Below, piece by piece: positions 1 through 11,423 of a DNA stretch of 64,000 nucleotides. Every line of letters starts with the position of its first letter. The first letter of the stretch is position 1. The notes beneath the pieces were generated by a model. That model worked only from the letters and a program-made list of their open reading frames with translations. It was not told the DNA's origin and searched no databases. This stretch comes from Prunus persica (lineage: Eukaryota; Streptophyta; Magnoliopsida; Rosales; Rosaceae), in the NCBI RefSeq assembly GCF_000346465.2, contig NC_034015.1, forward strand, positions 6,224,029 to 6,288,028, written 5' to 3'. The position numbers were made by a program, and so were the translations under genes.

Positions 1-210
1 CGACGGTTATTTACAAAAACGACGTATTATAGTATTTCACACGACGAAATAAAGTAGATAACGACGACATTATATATTTATCACGACGATAAATAAATAC
101 CGACGTGGTTAGTAGTTTCAAACGACTAAATAAAATAAAACACCGACGTGGTTAGTTTATAAGCTGTCATTTATTGAAAATCATAAAAACAAAATCCTAA
201 GGAGACTAAC

Positions 211-2966
211 CCTGGATTGTAAGGCATCATGAAAATCTGTTCACCGTCTGTCTTCTGAAGTCGAGCTGCTACCAGTCGTGATCTTTCAGTTATTGTGCCA
301 GAGTTGGCACTAACTGTAGCAGGGTCGATAAAGCCAACCATGCTGCACATATTGGCTTGTTTCAAAACATCGTGTAAGTACCTAAATACATAAAATAATA
401 TAAACAAGTCAGCACAAACAAACACGACGGTTATGTATAAAAAAACGACGTATTATAATATTTCACACGACGTACTGAAATAGATGAGGACGTTATAATA
501 TATTTATCACGACGGTAGTTAGTTAAGACGACGTGGTTAGTTAGTTAAGACGACGCAATATATAAACCAACGAGGTATTATTTTAGAAGTACAAACCTCA
601 TATATACAGCCAATACAGTAGCTCCAATTTCTTCCATGCCTGCAAATTGTGTAATATCTTCAGGCAGGAGGAAGGTATCGCGCTCACCACCAAACACCTC
701 CTTATCAATTGTAAATTGGAGTGTCTTATCCTCAGGCAGGAGTGTCGTTTCCACAAAACGACAAAGGGTTTTTAAAGAAGATGGCGCCTCCATATTTGAA
801 TAAGCACCAACTTCAATAACCTGTTTAAAGAAATAAAAAAAATGACGTGGTAATTCAATAAAGACGACGGTTTAAGGAATAAAACGTCGTCTTAAAAGTA
901 TTTAAACGACGGTAAAAAAACTGTCGTGGTAATTCAATAAAGACGACGGTTTTATGAATAAAGCGTCGTCTGAAACCATTTAAACGACGGTGCAAAAACC
1001 GTCGTTTAAATATTTTATTACGTCTTAAAAAAAGTCCGCCGTCTAAGTTTTAAACAAACGACGGATTAAATAAAAATATCGACGTCTGAAATTTTGAAAA
1101 ACAAATAAAAAAGGCAAAGTTATGTGAACATACCTTGTCGTCATGCTTTTCTTCATCTTCTTTCTCCTTTTCTTCTTCCTTCTCTTCATCTCTTTTTTCT
1201 TCTTCCTTCTCTTCATCTGGCTGATGTTTCCCCATTTTGGCAGTATCATCCTCCAAATGTAGGGATCTCACATCACCTCCAGAGCAGCTAGCTTTGTCAG
1301 ACATTGGATTTTTGGGGCTTTGGCTAATTCTTGGTTTAAGCATGCTTGGATCAAAATTGGGAATTAATTGGGAAAGCTGACTCAGGAAATGCTCCCTCTC
1401 AGCCTCTACCAATTGTTTTGTCCTAGCCTCCATCCTTAAGGCCTCTTCCCTTGCCTTAGCCTCCATCTTTTTAGTCTCTTCTTGAAGGAGAACTCTTAAA
1501 CTGTCCTTCAAACGGTCGTCAAAGCTCACCCTCTGTGGTTTGGGCAAATTGAAATATTGCCTTGGGGAAACACCAGCACCAACTCCCCTCACTCTGCCAG
1601 GATGCTCGGGGCCCAAAGCCATGGTCAGCACATCATTGCTGCCATCTACTCTGACTTTGCCTTCCGAGACTTGTTTCTGCAATTCATCCTAAAAAAAGAT
1701 AAACAAAAAAACACACGACGGTTATTTATGTACAAACGACGTATTATATAATTTCACACGACGCAATAACGTATAAACCGACGTTATTATAACTTATCAC
1801 GACGGTAGTTATACCGACGTGGTTATTTATTTAAAACGACGAAATGAATAAACAACCGACGTCTTATGCTATAATTAAAGAAAACAGAGTAGTGATTCCT
1901 ATTTAGACCGTTAACGACGTTTTTAAAAAAGTTTCGACGTGGTAATATCATTCAAACGACGCCAAAATGAACCACCGACGTCTTATGCTATAATTACAGA
2001 AAACATAGTAGTGATTCCTATTTAGACCTTTAACGACGTTTTTAAAAACTTCTCGACGTGGTAATATCATTCACACGACGAAAAATATAACATACGACGT
2101 AATAAGAATAATTCACAGTTTAATAAAAATTTAAAACAGAGTGATAGTAGGCTTACAATTAATTTTGCTTTCTCTGCCACCTTTGGATCAGGGATGTTAC
2201 CATGTTTGTCCTGTCTAGCTCTCTTCCATAAGGTAGATCGATCAATTTCTACCCCAGGCATGGTTTCCTCCAATTGATCCTCCAATCCAGCATATCCTTT
2301 TCGAGACAATCGATGATTGTACTCAAGTTTCTCCCTAATCTGTGCATGTTGAGAATGCACAGACTCAAAATCTTTGGATAGCCTTGAAGCTACAAAGGCA
2401 TCCCATTGTGCTTTCTCTATGAATTTATATGTTTCAGGGGGTTGGCTTAATTTCTCCCTGTCATTGGTGTATGGAAGGATATAATGCCTCGTTAGTGTAG
2501 ACTTGAAATCCTTCCATTTCTTGGAAGTAGAAGCTAAAACAGAGGTCTTGCCCCCTTGGCCTACGACAAAAGCCATGTCAACTGCTTCCCAAATCCGCTC
2601 CTTTATATCCTTGGGGATTTGGGACCATTTCTTGTCCACAAGTGGGATCCTGGAGCGTGCCAACACACCAATATACGACTGCATCTCAATATGTGCTTGG
2701 CCAACACCTTTCCCCCTTTTATTGTACTCAACAATTGGCCTCAGTTTCTGAAGCTTTCTCTTCACAACACGAGGCATTGTGCTCATACCTCGACCAGTCT
2801 TTGAATCATCAGAGATTGTTGTCTGGCTCGTTGGTTCTGTCTCAGCAGATGATGAAGCAAACTTCATCTTCTTCGAAGACTTCATCTCCTTCGAAGACTT
2901 GTGTTGAGGAGCTACCATTCCAAGCTTCTTGGAGCCAGAATCCTTAGTTTGTTGTTGAGAAACCAT
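211..2966 (-). CDS. CACTA gene 1 (Transposase_24 + Ulp1 protease), copy A, exons 1-4 only
   Basis: First gene of copy A. Exons by splice sites and alignment with copy B: 2157-2966 (ATG at 2966), 1134-1688, 597-820, 211-381, all the same lengths as in copy B (810, 555, 224, 171 bases) and open throughout. The protease exon with the catalytic residues is beyond the left edge. Exon 1 carries the Transposase_24 (Ptta/En/Spm) type domain around WSQIPKDIKERIWEAVD. Exon 2 carries a helical region rich in A, E, K and R, followed by an acidic Glu/Lys tail. Amino-acid differences from copy B are few (for example H/D after APQ and R/Q in KERIWE). The real start is the ATG at 2966, because an intron acceptor (TTGCAG) lies just upstream. 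Partial only because of the window edge. Confidence 0.8.
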
Positions 2967-3654
2967 TTTAACAGACAAAACTGCAAGTGAAAATATTTCA
3001 GGAAAACATTAAGAACACAAACGACGGTATTAAAAAAATACGACGTATGATATGATTTTAGACGACGCAATGAAATAATCTCAGACGTAATAAATGTTTA
3101 AAACCATTATTTATATAACGTCGTGGTATATATGTTCACACGACGTCAATAGTAATACACCGTCGTGGTAAACTATTATTTATATAACGTCGTGGTATTT
3201 ATGTTCATACAACGTCAATAGTAATACACCGTCGTGGTATTAACATTCACACGACGTAAAACAATAAGATATTTTGTCGTCTATATTAGATACCAACCCT
3301 AGTTTCTTTTTCTTTATATTTTATCAAATAAGGGAAAAACAAAAACCATTGTTCAGAGAAATCAAACCTGCAATTAAACAAGCATATAAAAAAAGACTAT
3401 TATTTTAAAAATAACTTTGTCAATTTTCAGACGACGCTAGAACAACTGACGAACCGTCGTGGTCTACCGTCGTCTTATTTAGTTGAGGTAGTTGTCTTCA
3501 AAGTTGGAAACTTTCCCTCTTTGTCTGTATATTTTATCAAACTTGGAAAGAAGTAAAATGATTTTGGCCAGAAAAAAGGTAAAAAGATTTTTCAAACAAA
3601 AAACGTATGAGCATGCAAAACAGTAACCAAAATAGTGAAAATGAAAGCTTACCT

Positions 3655-3860
3655 TTTGCGTGCAATGAAAGCAAGAGGAAGATGATCGATGTTTAAGTTC
3701 AGAGACGACGAAGAAGACGAGAGGAAGACGATGAGAAACTCTGACAATGCTCTGACAAGGAAAAAAGACGAAAAGGTTTCTTTGGGAGATTGAAATTTTT
3801 AATCGGGTTTGGAAACAGTGCATGTGTAAGTCAAAAAGTTGCTTACATATAAAACCATTT
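3655..3860 (-). promoter_or_regulatory. Putative promoter and 5' untranslated exon of CACTA gene 1, copy A
   Basis: On the minus strand a TATA-like stretch (complement of 3846-3854) is followed by a pyrimidine-rich leader with many TCTTC/TCGTC runs. It ends in a good splice donor (AAAAG|GTAAGC, near 3650). The same block is conserved in copies B (about 23030-23236) and C (56375-56580). The next acceptor is the TTGCAG just before the coding ATG, so this looks like a noncoding first exon. The transcription start is inferred, not seen. Confidence 0.45.
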
Positions 3861-3929
3861 CAAAAAAATAATACGGCGGTTACATTTAACTACGTCGTTT
3901 TTAACTAACACGACGCAATATTTTTCGTT

Positions 3930-4130
3930 CGACGTGGAATCATTTCATTTAACGTCGTTAGGTTTAATATAACCGACGTGGATTTTAATTTTTAAATTAT
4001 GAATAGAATTTTTTTTCCCGTGACCTTTCAGTTTATTTTTCAATTACAGTGCGTTATAAATAGAGTTTTTTTTCCGGAGGAAATTTAAAACGAAGGAAAT
4101 TAATATTCTGCAATATGTAAAGTTTCTTTT
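3930..4130 (-). repeat. Leader block duplicated on both sides of the RPN6 capture (copy A)
   Basis: About 200 bases around 3930-4130 recur in diverged form at about 5150-5350: a GACGTGGATTTTA start, then TAAATAGAGTTTTTTTTCC and a GAGGAAATTTAAAA end. The two blocks flank the RPN6 fragment. Copy B has the same pair (about 23310-23500 and 24530-24720). Copy C has only the block nearer the terminus (about 55230-55400), so the inner block is an addition in the A/B lineage. Confidence 0.6.
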
Positions 4131-4599
4131 TTGGATGACAGATTTAAATAAAATAAGAATATAAAAACAACTAATGTGTAAGTCAAGTAGACGAAAAGTT
4201 GCTTACATATAAAATCATTTCAAAAAAATAATACGGCGGTTACATATAACTACGACGTATAAATTACAAAATACGACGGTACATTTAACTTCGGACGTGG
4301 TAAATAAATACGACAGTAGTTTGTAGGTACCGTCGTAGTAAACTCAAAAATTAAAGTACATAAGTAATAACTCGCGTCATGGTAGATTATTTAACACGTC
4401 GTTTTTATTAATTTACCGACGTGGATTTCTGTAATATACGTCGATCATACCGACGTTGATTTTACAATTTAAACGGCGGTTTTTTTGTAAGGACCGCCGT
4501 TGGTTTTAAAAATTTATTCTATAAATTTGTCGCTTTCATTCATTTTCGGTTTACATTTAAGGTTCCAAGTTCTTCCTCTCTCAGTCTCTCATGTCTCAA

Positions 4600-5018
4600 A
4601 GACAATAATTTGGATGTTTTCTCAAAGAGAAATTGAGCTTACTCGCATCAAATATATGTCCACAAGAAGAAGCTTGTCAACTAGCCTTCTCACTTCCTTG
4701 ATCAAGCCTGATAGGACACTTAGTGCTTCTGAATACTCCTTGCTTTCCATCAAAAGAGATGCAAGCCTGGCCTCCACTCGCTGTCGAAGGAAAGTTCGCT
4801 TCTCAGGGAAATCTGAAGATCAGATGTGCCTGATCCTCTGCTTGATTTTCTTGCCTAAGAAGATCCGTCGGATTTGTGATAGCCTCTTCCTTTATCCGTA
4901 GAGCTTCAGAAGAAGAAGATGGGTTTCAAGAATGCGATAAAGAATAGAAATGGCTTCAGATGGCCTCTAAAGCATGAGCAATTGAATCAGTAGTTTCTGG
5001 GAGATATGATGAAGACAT
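4600..5018 (-). pseudogene. Captured RPN6 (26S proteasome subunit) fragment in CACTA copy A
   Basis: On the minus strand the ATG at 5018 starts MSSSYLPATT-like sequence, followed by pieces matching RPN6/PSMD11: an ALRIKE block, then the EKRTFLRQRVEARLASLL block and an EVRRL.DKLLLVDI block. RPN6 is a PCI-domain lid subunit of the 19S proteasome regulatory particle. Only parts of the N-terminal helical repeat region are present. The stretch between the ALRIKE and EKRTF blocks is deleted, and frameshifts and stops are present, so no RPN6 protein can be made. It lies in the element's leader, in the same orientation as the transposase genes, and lacks the CGACG motifs that surround it. It is shared with copies B and C, so it was captured before they diverged. 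Confidence 0.8.
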
Positions 5019-6105
5019 TGTCAATGCTTTGAACTATACAAGTCCTGCAGAAAGATATGTTAAAGAAACTGAAACAACGGCGGTTTTATGTTCTACCGTC
5101 GTCTTTTCTCGTCGTCTATATTAAGTTAAGATGGCGGTAGATTTATAATTACCGACGTAGATTATTTTGTTAAACGTCGTTAAGTGTACTACAACCGACG
5201 TGGATTTTATTTTTAAATTATAAATAGAGTTTTTTTTCCCGTATTCTTTCAGTTTTAGTTTTCAATTCCAAAGCGTGATAAATAGATTTTTCTTTCCCGA
5301 GGAAATTTAAAATGAGGGAAATTAATGTTCTAGAATTTGTAAACTAACACGACGCAATATTTGCAAATCTGTGTCATCTGTTAAGATTATGATGTGGAAC
5401 AGAGTTCCATCTGGTAAGATTTCGTAACCCTTGGGATCTCAGACAAATCTGATTATGTCGGCGGTGTTCTATATAAACCGTCGTGGTTATTTCAATTCTT
5501 GTCATTAAGTAGATCTACCGACGTAGGACAAGAAAATCAAAGAAAAAAATTGTTAACAAAAATTCTTATTAAGACGACCGTTAAAATTAAAGGTACGACG
5601 TATAAAATGAATAAATACGACGATAAATTTTATTGTACGATTTAAAGATAACGTCGTAGAACTATACGAGAATGACGTCGATATATTTATATTTTCCGTC
5701 GTTGTAAATTTATTTAATACGGCGATATTTTGTATTTTAAAGCCGTGGATTTGTTTGTAATTATACGGCGTCTTATACGAAAACCTCGTCGTGTTATTTT
5801 ATGAGTAAAAACGGCAGTTTTTATTGAAATCGTCGTCTTTACTTTCTACGTCGGTCGATTCATAACTTCTGCCGTTCTTTGTTCGCATTGATTTTACACT
5901 GCGGAAATCTGTTTCAAATAGACGTCGGTTGTTTAATTATGTACGTCGTTGTTTTTGAACAGCCATTTGAAACTCCATTTTTTAGTTGTCTAAGGTTGTA
6001 TTACACGACGGTGTTTTTAGAACCATCGTCTTTTTATAAACCACGACGGTTTTCACTTAGACCGTCGTTGTTTGCTGGTCGTCTTTTTCACTTTTTGTAG
6101 TAGTG

Positions 6106-6383
6106 TCGAAAGCCTAATTGAGATCAATTTAAATAAGAAAGNNNNNNNNNNNNNNNNNNNNNNNNNNNNNNNNNNNNNNNNNNNNNNNNNNNNNNNNNNN
6201 NNNNNNNNNNNNNNNNNNNNNNNNNNNNNNNNNNNNNNNNNNNNNNNNNNNNNNNNNNNNNNNNNNNNNNNNNNNNNNNNNNNNNNNNNNNNNNNNNNNN
6301 NNNNNNNNNNNNNNNNNNNNNNNNNNNNNNNNNNNNNNNNNNNNNNNNNNNNNNNNNNNNNNNNNNNNNNNNNNNNNNNNNNN
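6106..6383. other. Unplaced 36 bases and assembly gap (Ns 6142-6383)
   Basis: After the CACTA copy A terminus there are 36 bases that I cannot assign, followed by 242 Ns. The Athila element to the right should end in a 3' LTR about 1.27 kb long; none is seen between the gap and copy A. The gap therefore hides sequence, or the scaffold is misjoined here. Amino-acid strings of X from this stretch are not genes. Confidence 0.9.
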
Positions 6384-6773
6384 TCTTTGCTATTTTCTGG
6401 TTTGAAAGTCATCTAATGGCCAAAACACATCTGTAACACATCTGGAACATGTTTGCAATCATCACAGGGCTAGAAAAAATCGAGAAATGTTCTTTGAAAC
6501 ACAAAATCCTTTCTTTGGAACACAAAATCTGTTTTTTTTTTTTCTATGACTCAAAACTCAAACAAAAACAACCAAACTCCACACCCCCAAACCTAAACTA
6601 AGCATTGTCCTCAATGTTTTAAGTAAATGCATGTAACAATGAGTAAAGGCATAGAAGGATGGAAAATAAAGGGAAAACAAACAAAATAAAATAAAAAGGA
6701 ACGAAGGTACCTAGTTGGGTTGCCTCCCAACAAGCGCTTAGTTTAGAGTCACTAGCTCGACTTTAGGGTGCGT
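6384..6773 (-). other. Athila 3' noncoding region with polypurine tract
   Basis: Between the integrase stop (6774) and the N gap there is no ORF. On the minus strand it contains a GAGGACAATG block and a G-rich tract GGTTTGGGGGTGTG (complement of 6581-6594), typical of the segment upstream of the 3' LTR in Athila/Tat elements. No LTR sequence matching 26279-27548 is recognisable here. Confidence 0.55.
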
Positions 6774-7874
6774 TTACTTGGGGTCATCAAGGAGGATAGT
6801 GGTTTCCTCCTCAAGAAATGCAGCTGCCACATAAGGTTTGAGTCGATGGCCATTAACTTTGAAAGTTGTACCGTCACGATCATTCTTGATTTCAACTGTC
6901 CCATAAGGATACACTGTTAACACCGTGAATGGTCCAGACCAACGAGAGCGAAGTTTCCCAGGAAAAAGTTTCAACCGGGAGTTGTAGAGGAGAACACTTT
7001 GACCTACATAAAATTCCTTCTTCAAGATGTGCTTGTCATGCCACTTCTTTGTACGGTCCTTGTAAATTTTCGCATTCTCATACGATTCATTTCGAAGTTC
7101 CTCTAGCTCATTCAATTGTAACTTCCTCTTCTCCCCTGCCGAACTCATGTCAAAATTGAGCGTTTTAATAGCCCAAAACGCTTTATGCTCCAATTCCACC
7201 GGAAGGTGGCATGCTTTCCCAAAAACCAGTCTATATGGTGACATCCCAATTGGCGCTTTGAACGCCGTTCTATAAGCCCATAGTGTATCATCCAATTTTA
7301 ATGACCAATCTTTCCTAGAGGTACTCACCGTCTTTTCCAAGATTTTCTTCAATTCCCTATTCGAAACTTCAACTTGCCCACTAGTTTGCGGATGGTAGGG
7401 AGTAGACACTTTATGGGTGATGCCATATTTTGCAAGAAGGGAGTTAAATTGACGATTGCAAAAATGCGTACCTCCATCACTAATAATTGCACGAGGGACC
7501 CCAAATCTTGTAAAAATATTCTTTCGTAGAAATCGGACCACAACCTTGGCGTCATTCGTGGGTAGGGCAGCTGCTTCGACCCATTTGGATACATAATCCA
7601 CTGCAACCAAAATATACAAATTCCCATATGATGCCGGAAACGGACCCATGAAGTCAATACCCCAAACATCAAACAATTCCACCTCCAAAATATTATTCAA
7701 GGGCATTTGGTTTCGACTAGAGATATTTCCTGTACGTTGGCAAGGGTCACATCTTGCAACAAAGTCTTGAGCATCTTTAAACAAAGTAGGCCAGAAAAAT
7801 CCAGATTGTAGAACCTTGGCCGTAGTCTTGGAAGCACCATAATGGCCTCCACATGCCAAAGTATGACAATGCAA
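6774..7874 (-). pseudogene. Athila integrase domain (pol, frame-broken)
   Basis: 366-codon reading frame. The HHCC zinc-binding region begins upstream and ends in CDPCQRTGN. The integrase core follows: [10 protein letters not shown] carries the first Asp, [11 protein letters not shown] the second, and the third acidic residue lies in the [16 protein letters not shown] segment (SNRELK instead of the common ANREIK). A plant-specific [18 protein letters not shown] block and a C-terminal GPFTV region follow. The protein would insert the cDNA copy into the genome. It is joined to the RNase H frame only through a frameshift near 7860, so no intact polyprotein exists. Confidence 0.88.
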
Positions 7875-9037
7875 TCAGCCATCTCTGTCTCAGGTACACA
7901 TCTTCGTATAACTTGGTCAGGACCGTGCTTCCACAAATATGGATCATCCCAATAATAATGTTTAACCAATGATAGGAATTTCTTTTTCTGATAAAAAGAC
8001 ATATTAGGGGGAAGAATGCCACAAGCTAGGTAATTTACAAAATCTGCATACCAGGGAGTGATGAATTCTTTTTCGGAGTTGATGGAAAATAATTGCTCAT
8101 CCGGGAATGTCTCTAGGATAGGCCCAACATCTTCTATAACTTCATCCTCACGGACTAGCCGAGAGAGGTGGTCGGCCACCACATTCTCAGATCCTTTTTT
8201 ATCTCGAATTTCAATATCAAACTCTTGAAGTAATAAAACCCATCGAATTAGTCTTGGTTTTGCTTCCTTCTTGGCAAGCAAAAATTTCAAAGCTGCATGA
8301 TCCGTATATACAATTACCTTTGCACCCAGTAGGTAAGAACGAAATTTATCCAATGCGAATACCACTGCTAACAATTCCTTTTCCGTAGTGGCATAGTTCA
8401 GTTGGGCATCATTCAATGTACGACTGGCATAGTGAATTACATGTAGTAATTTATTCTTCCTTTGACCCAAGACGGCTCCAATAGCATAATCACTTGCATC
8501 ACACATAATCTCGAATGGTAATTCCCAATCAGGTGCCATAATGACTGGTGCAGTGGTGAGCTTTGTCTTCAATAAATTAAATGCCTCCAAACAGTCTGAA
8601 TCAAAGTTGAATTCAGAATCCTTCAATAACAACTTGCAAAGAGGCTTTGTAATTTTAGAGAAATCCTTTATAAATCGACGATAAAACCCAGCATGTCCCA
8701 GGAAGCTTCGAATTCCTTTCACTGTAGAAGGGGGTGGCAGCTTTTCTATGGTCTCAATTTTTGCACGGTCAACCTCAATACCTCTTGCTGAAATTTTATG
8801 CCCCAACACAATTCCTTCTTGTACCATAAAATGGCATTTTTCCCAATTGAGAACTAAATTGGTTTCTTCACATCTTGCTAACACCAATGCCAAATTATCC
8901 AAACAAGAATCAAAAGATGAACTGAAAACAGAGAAATCATCCATAAATACCTCAATAAATCGCTCCACCATGTCCGAGAAAATGCTCATCATGCAACGTT
9001 GAAAAGTGGCAGGAGCGTTACATAACCCAAAAGGCAT
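7697..9037 (-). pseudogene. Athila reverse transcriptase C-half and RNase H (frame-broken)
   Basis: 446-codon frame. It opens in RT with [16 protein letters not shown] and the active-site box FMDDFSVF, a variant of YxDD seen in this clade. RT thumb ([11 protein letters not shown]) and RNase H ([18 protein letters not shown], then [17 protein letters not shown] and [12 protein letters not shown]) follow, then the start of the integrase zinc region. It would copy genomic RNA to DNA and remove the RNA template. It is separated from the upstream protease/RT frame by a short frameshifted stretch (9038-9132) and from integrase by a second shift. Confidence 0.88.
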
Positions 9038-9132
9038 ACGGCAATAGGCAAAAGTTCCAAATGGACATGTGAAGGTCGTTTTTTCTTGGTCTTCAGGCGC
9101 GATAGGAATTTGATTATATCCTGAGTATCCGT

Positions 9133-10272
9133 CTAGGAGTAATAGGCATGCCCAGCAAGTCTTTCTAGCATCTGATCAATAAAAGGCAGCGGGAAGTGAT
9201 CTTTTCTGGTTGCAGAATTCAATTTCCTGTAATCTATGCAGACTCTCCATCCTGTAACAGTTCTTGTTGGAACTAACTCATTATTGTCATTTTTTACTAC
9301 AGTCATCCCTCCTTTCTTTGGCACAACCTGTGTAGGACTCACCCAACTACTGTCAGATATAGGGTAAATAATACCTGCATCAAGCAATTTTAATACCTCT
9401 GCACGAACCACTTCCTTCATGTTGGGATTCAATCGACGTTGATGCTCCACGGATGGCTTATGCTCCTCTTCCATTAGTATTCGATGCATACACATAGAAG
9501 GGCTAATACCCTTGATGTCAGCGATTGTCCACCCAATTGCAGTTTTATATTTTCTCAAAACCCGTAATACTTTTTCTTCTTCAGTTTCACTCAAATTGGT
9601 AGCAATCATAACTGGTAAAGTTTCAGAATTTTCCAAATAAGCATACCTCAAATGTGTTGGCAATGGCTTCAGAGTAAGTGTGGGTGCAGCAATCACCGAA
9701 GGTGCAGCCTTAGGAGGTGCCGCTCCTAGTGGTTCGAACTGATTCCTTCGCCTTGGGTGGTATGGTTGTGATGCATCCAAATATAAGGCATATTCAGCAA
9801 CCAAGGGGTTGTCATCTTGGGAGGTAGCAGCATGGACCAATGTAGATTCCAATGGATGGCTCGGATTCTCCTTTTTAAATGTGTCTGAAGCAATTTCATC
9901 AATTAATTCCATGTGAAAACAATCCTCCGCTTCTCTTGGAAATTTAATTGCTTCAAAAACTTTGAATGTTGCTTTTTCATTCCCAACTCTCAAAGTTAGT
10001 AACCCTTCTTCTACGTCAATCAGAGTGCGTGAAGTAATCAAGAATGGGCGGCCCAAAATTAGATGCATGTCAGAATCTTCTTCCATATCCAAAACCAGAA
10101 AATCCGCCGGAAATATGAGTGTATCAACCTTTACTAGAACATCTTCTATAATTCCATCTGGGTATGTGATTGACCTGTCCGCCATCTGCAAAGAAACAGT
10201 AGTGGGTTTAATTTCACCAATACCAATCTTTTTAGCAACAGATAAAGGTAGTAAGTTAATGCTAGAACCCAA
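9133..10272 (-). pseudogene. Athila protease and reverse transcriptase N-half (frame-broken)
   Basis: 379-codon frame. It starts inside the aspartic protease; the CDLGSSINLLP motif straddles the start (D-L-G-S form of the usual D-S/T-G). LVLDMEEDSDMHLILGRPFL is the second conserved strand. The linker contains a proline/alanine-rich segment. RT begins at about residue 270 with QRRLNPNMKEVVRAEV and reaches GWRVCIDYRKLN and [14 protein letters not shown] before a frameshift. It overlaps the gag frame by 127 bases in another frame, which marks a decay frameshift rather than normal expression. Confidence 0.85.
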
Positions 10273-11420
10273 ATCACATAAAGCTCTTTCAAAGAAATTA
10301 TTTCCAATAGTGCATGGAATTTTAAAACTCCTCTATCTTTTTGTTTTGGTGGAAGCTTCCGTTGTAGGATGGCGCTGCACTCTTCTGTCAGTTGGATTTT
10401 CTCGTGCTCTCCAAATTTCCTCTTCTTGGAGAGAATGTCTTTCATGAATTTTGCATAACTTGGCATTTGTTCCAAAGCTTCAGCAAAAGGAATGTTGATC
10501 TGTAACTTTCTGAACATCTCCAAGAATTTTGCAAACTGCCCATCAACTTTATTTTTTCCCAACCTCTGCGGAAAAGGGATTTGTGGGACATATGGCTTCA
10601 GTGGAGGAGAAGGAATTGGTATAGAATTTTCTTCTTCTTGGGATTTTTCTGTGGTGGTGATTGGTGGTAAAGATGCATGCCCCATTTCTGCTGCAGACTT
10701 CTTAGCTTCTTTTTCTTTCTCTAATGCTTCTTGTTCCAAGTCGACTGCTGTATTTACTTGCTTCCCTTTACGAAGAGTGATTGCCTTTGCTTGTTCTTGA
10801 TTTTTCGGGTTAACTTCAGGTTGGCTTGGAAATACTCCTTGGTTTCTTCCACTTATAACATTAGCTAATTGGCCAACTTGCACTTCCAAATTCTGAATAG
10901 AAGCTTGCTGATTCTGAAATTGGGTTTTTGTTTCAGTCATGAATTGGGTGGTAGACATAGTCAACTGAGTAAGCGCATCTTCCAAATTTATTTTCTTCTC
11001 TTGAGCCGGAAAACCAGGTGGTGGTCTCTGCACATTCTGAGTGTTGCTCCATGAAAAATTTGGATGGTTTCGCCAACCGGGGTTGTATGTATTGGAATAA
11101 GGATTATTCCTTTGTCGATTAAATTCTCCAACCTGATTGACTTGCTCAGCGGACGCAAATGGGTTCCCTTTGGTACACTCTGAACTTGGATGAGGGCCTG
11201 CACAAAGTTCACAACCAAAATTAGTACTAGTGTTTATAGCATTAACACTTAAAGAATCAACTTTTTTAGTAAGGTTAGAAATTTGTGCTGTTAGCAAAGC
11301 CATAGCATCGACTTCCAAGACCCCAGCTGGTTTTAGATTCATTCTCTCACTCGGCCATTGGTAGTTGTTGGATGCCATGGTCTCCAATAATTCAAATGCT
11401 TCAGTAGCCGTTTTTGTCAT
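10146..11420 (-). pseudogene. Athila gag, C-terminal part (after CACTA insertion)
   Basis: Reads on from the N-terminal part at 25485 once copy B and one copy of its TAA target duplication are removed: ...DAAAGRAL then MTKTATEAFELLETMASNN. It contains a CELCAGPHPSSEC cysteine/histidine knuckle, a Gln/Pro-rich middle and a long Lys/Glu region leading to the protease. The frame shifts after KQKDRG just before the protease motif. Gag would form the particle that packages element RNA. Frame positions upstream of 11420 belong to the CACTA terminus. Confidence 0.88.
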
Positions 11421-11423
11421 TAA
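11421..11423. repeat. TAA target-site duplication, left side of CACTA copy B
   Basis: TAA directly precedes the CACTA terminus at 11424 and recurs at 25482-25484 directly after the other terminus. A 3-bp duplication is the hallmark of CACTA insertion, and the gag frame is restored when one copy is removed. Confidence 0.9.

Larger units (their letters stand above)
1..6105 (-). mobile_element. CACTA (En/Spm-like) transposon copy A, 5' half, cut by window edge
   Basis: Read on the minus strand the element begins at 6105 with CACTACTACAAAAAGTG, the same terminus as copies B and C. It continues leftwards through a 3.1-kb noncoding leader and exons 1-4 of the Transposase_24/Ulp1 gene, then leaves the window. 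It is collinear with 19375-25481 of copy B and differs only by scattered substitutions and small indels, so the two are recent copies. CGACG/CGTCG motifs fill every noncoding part. The 3' half with the TNP2 transposase, and the matching target duplication, lie outside the window; the outer flank at the visible end reads TCG. It is followed by 36 unexplained bases and then the N gap. Confidence 0.9.

Noticed and set aside
1043..1249. Lys-rich 68-codon ORF MKRRKKKKEMKRR (also 20417-20623)
   Set aside because: Frame-shifted reading of the GAA/AAG-rich acidic tail of CACTA gene 1.
1..2100. Regularly spaced CGACG motifs as a possible CRISPR-like array
   Set aside because: Units are only 5-9 bases, spacing varies, both orientations occur, and the context is a plant transposon.
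6053..6416. Long ORFs crossing 6142-6383 on both strands
   Set aside because: They consist mostly of undetermined bases.
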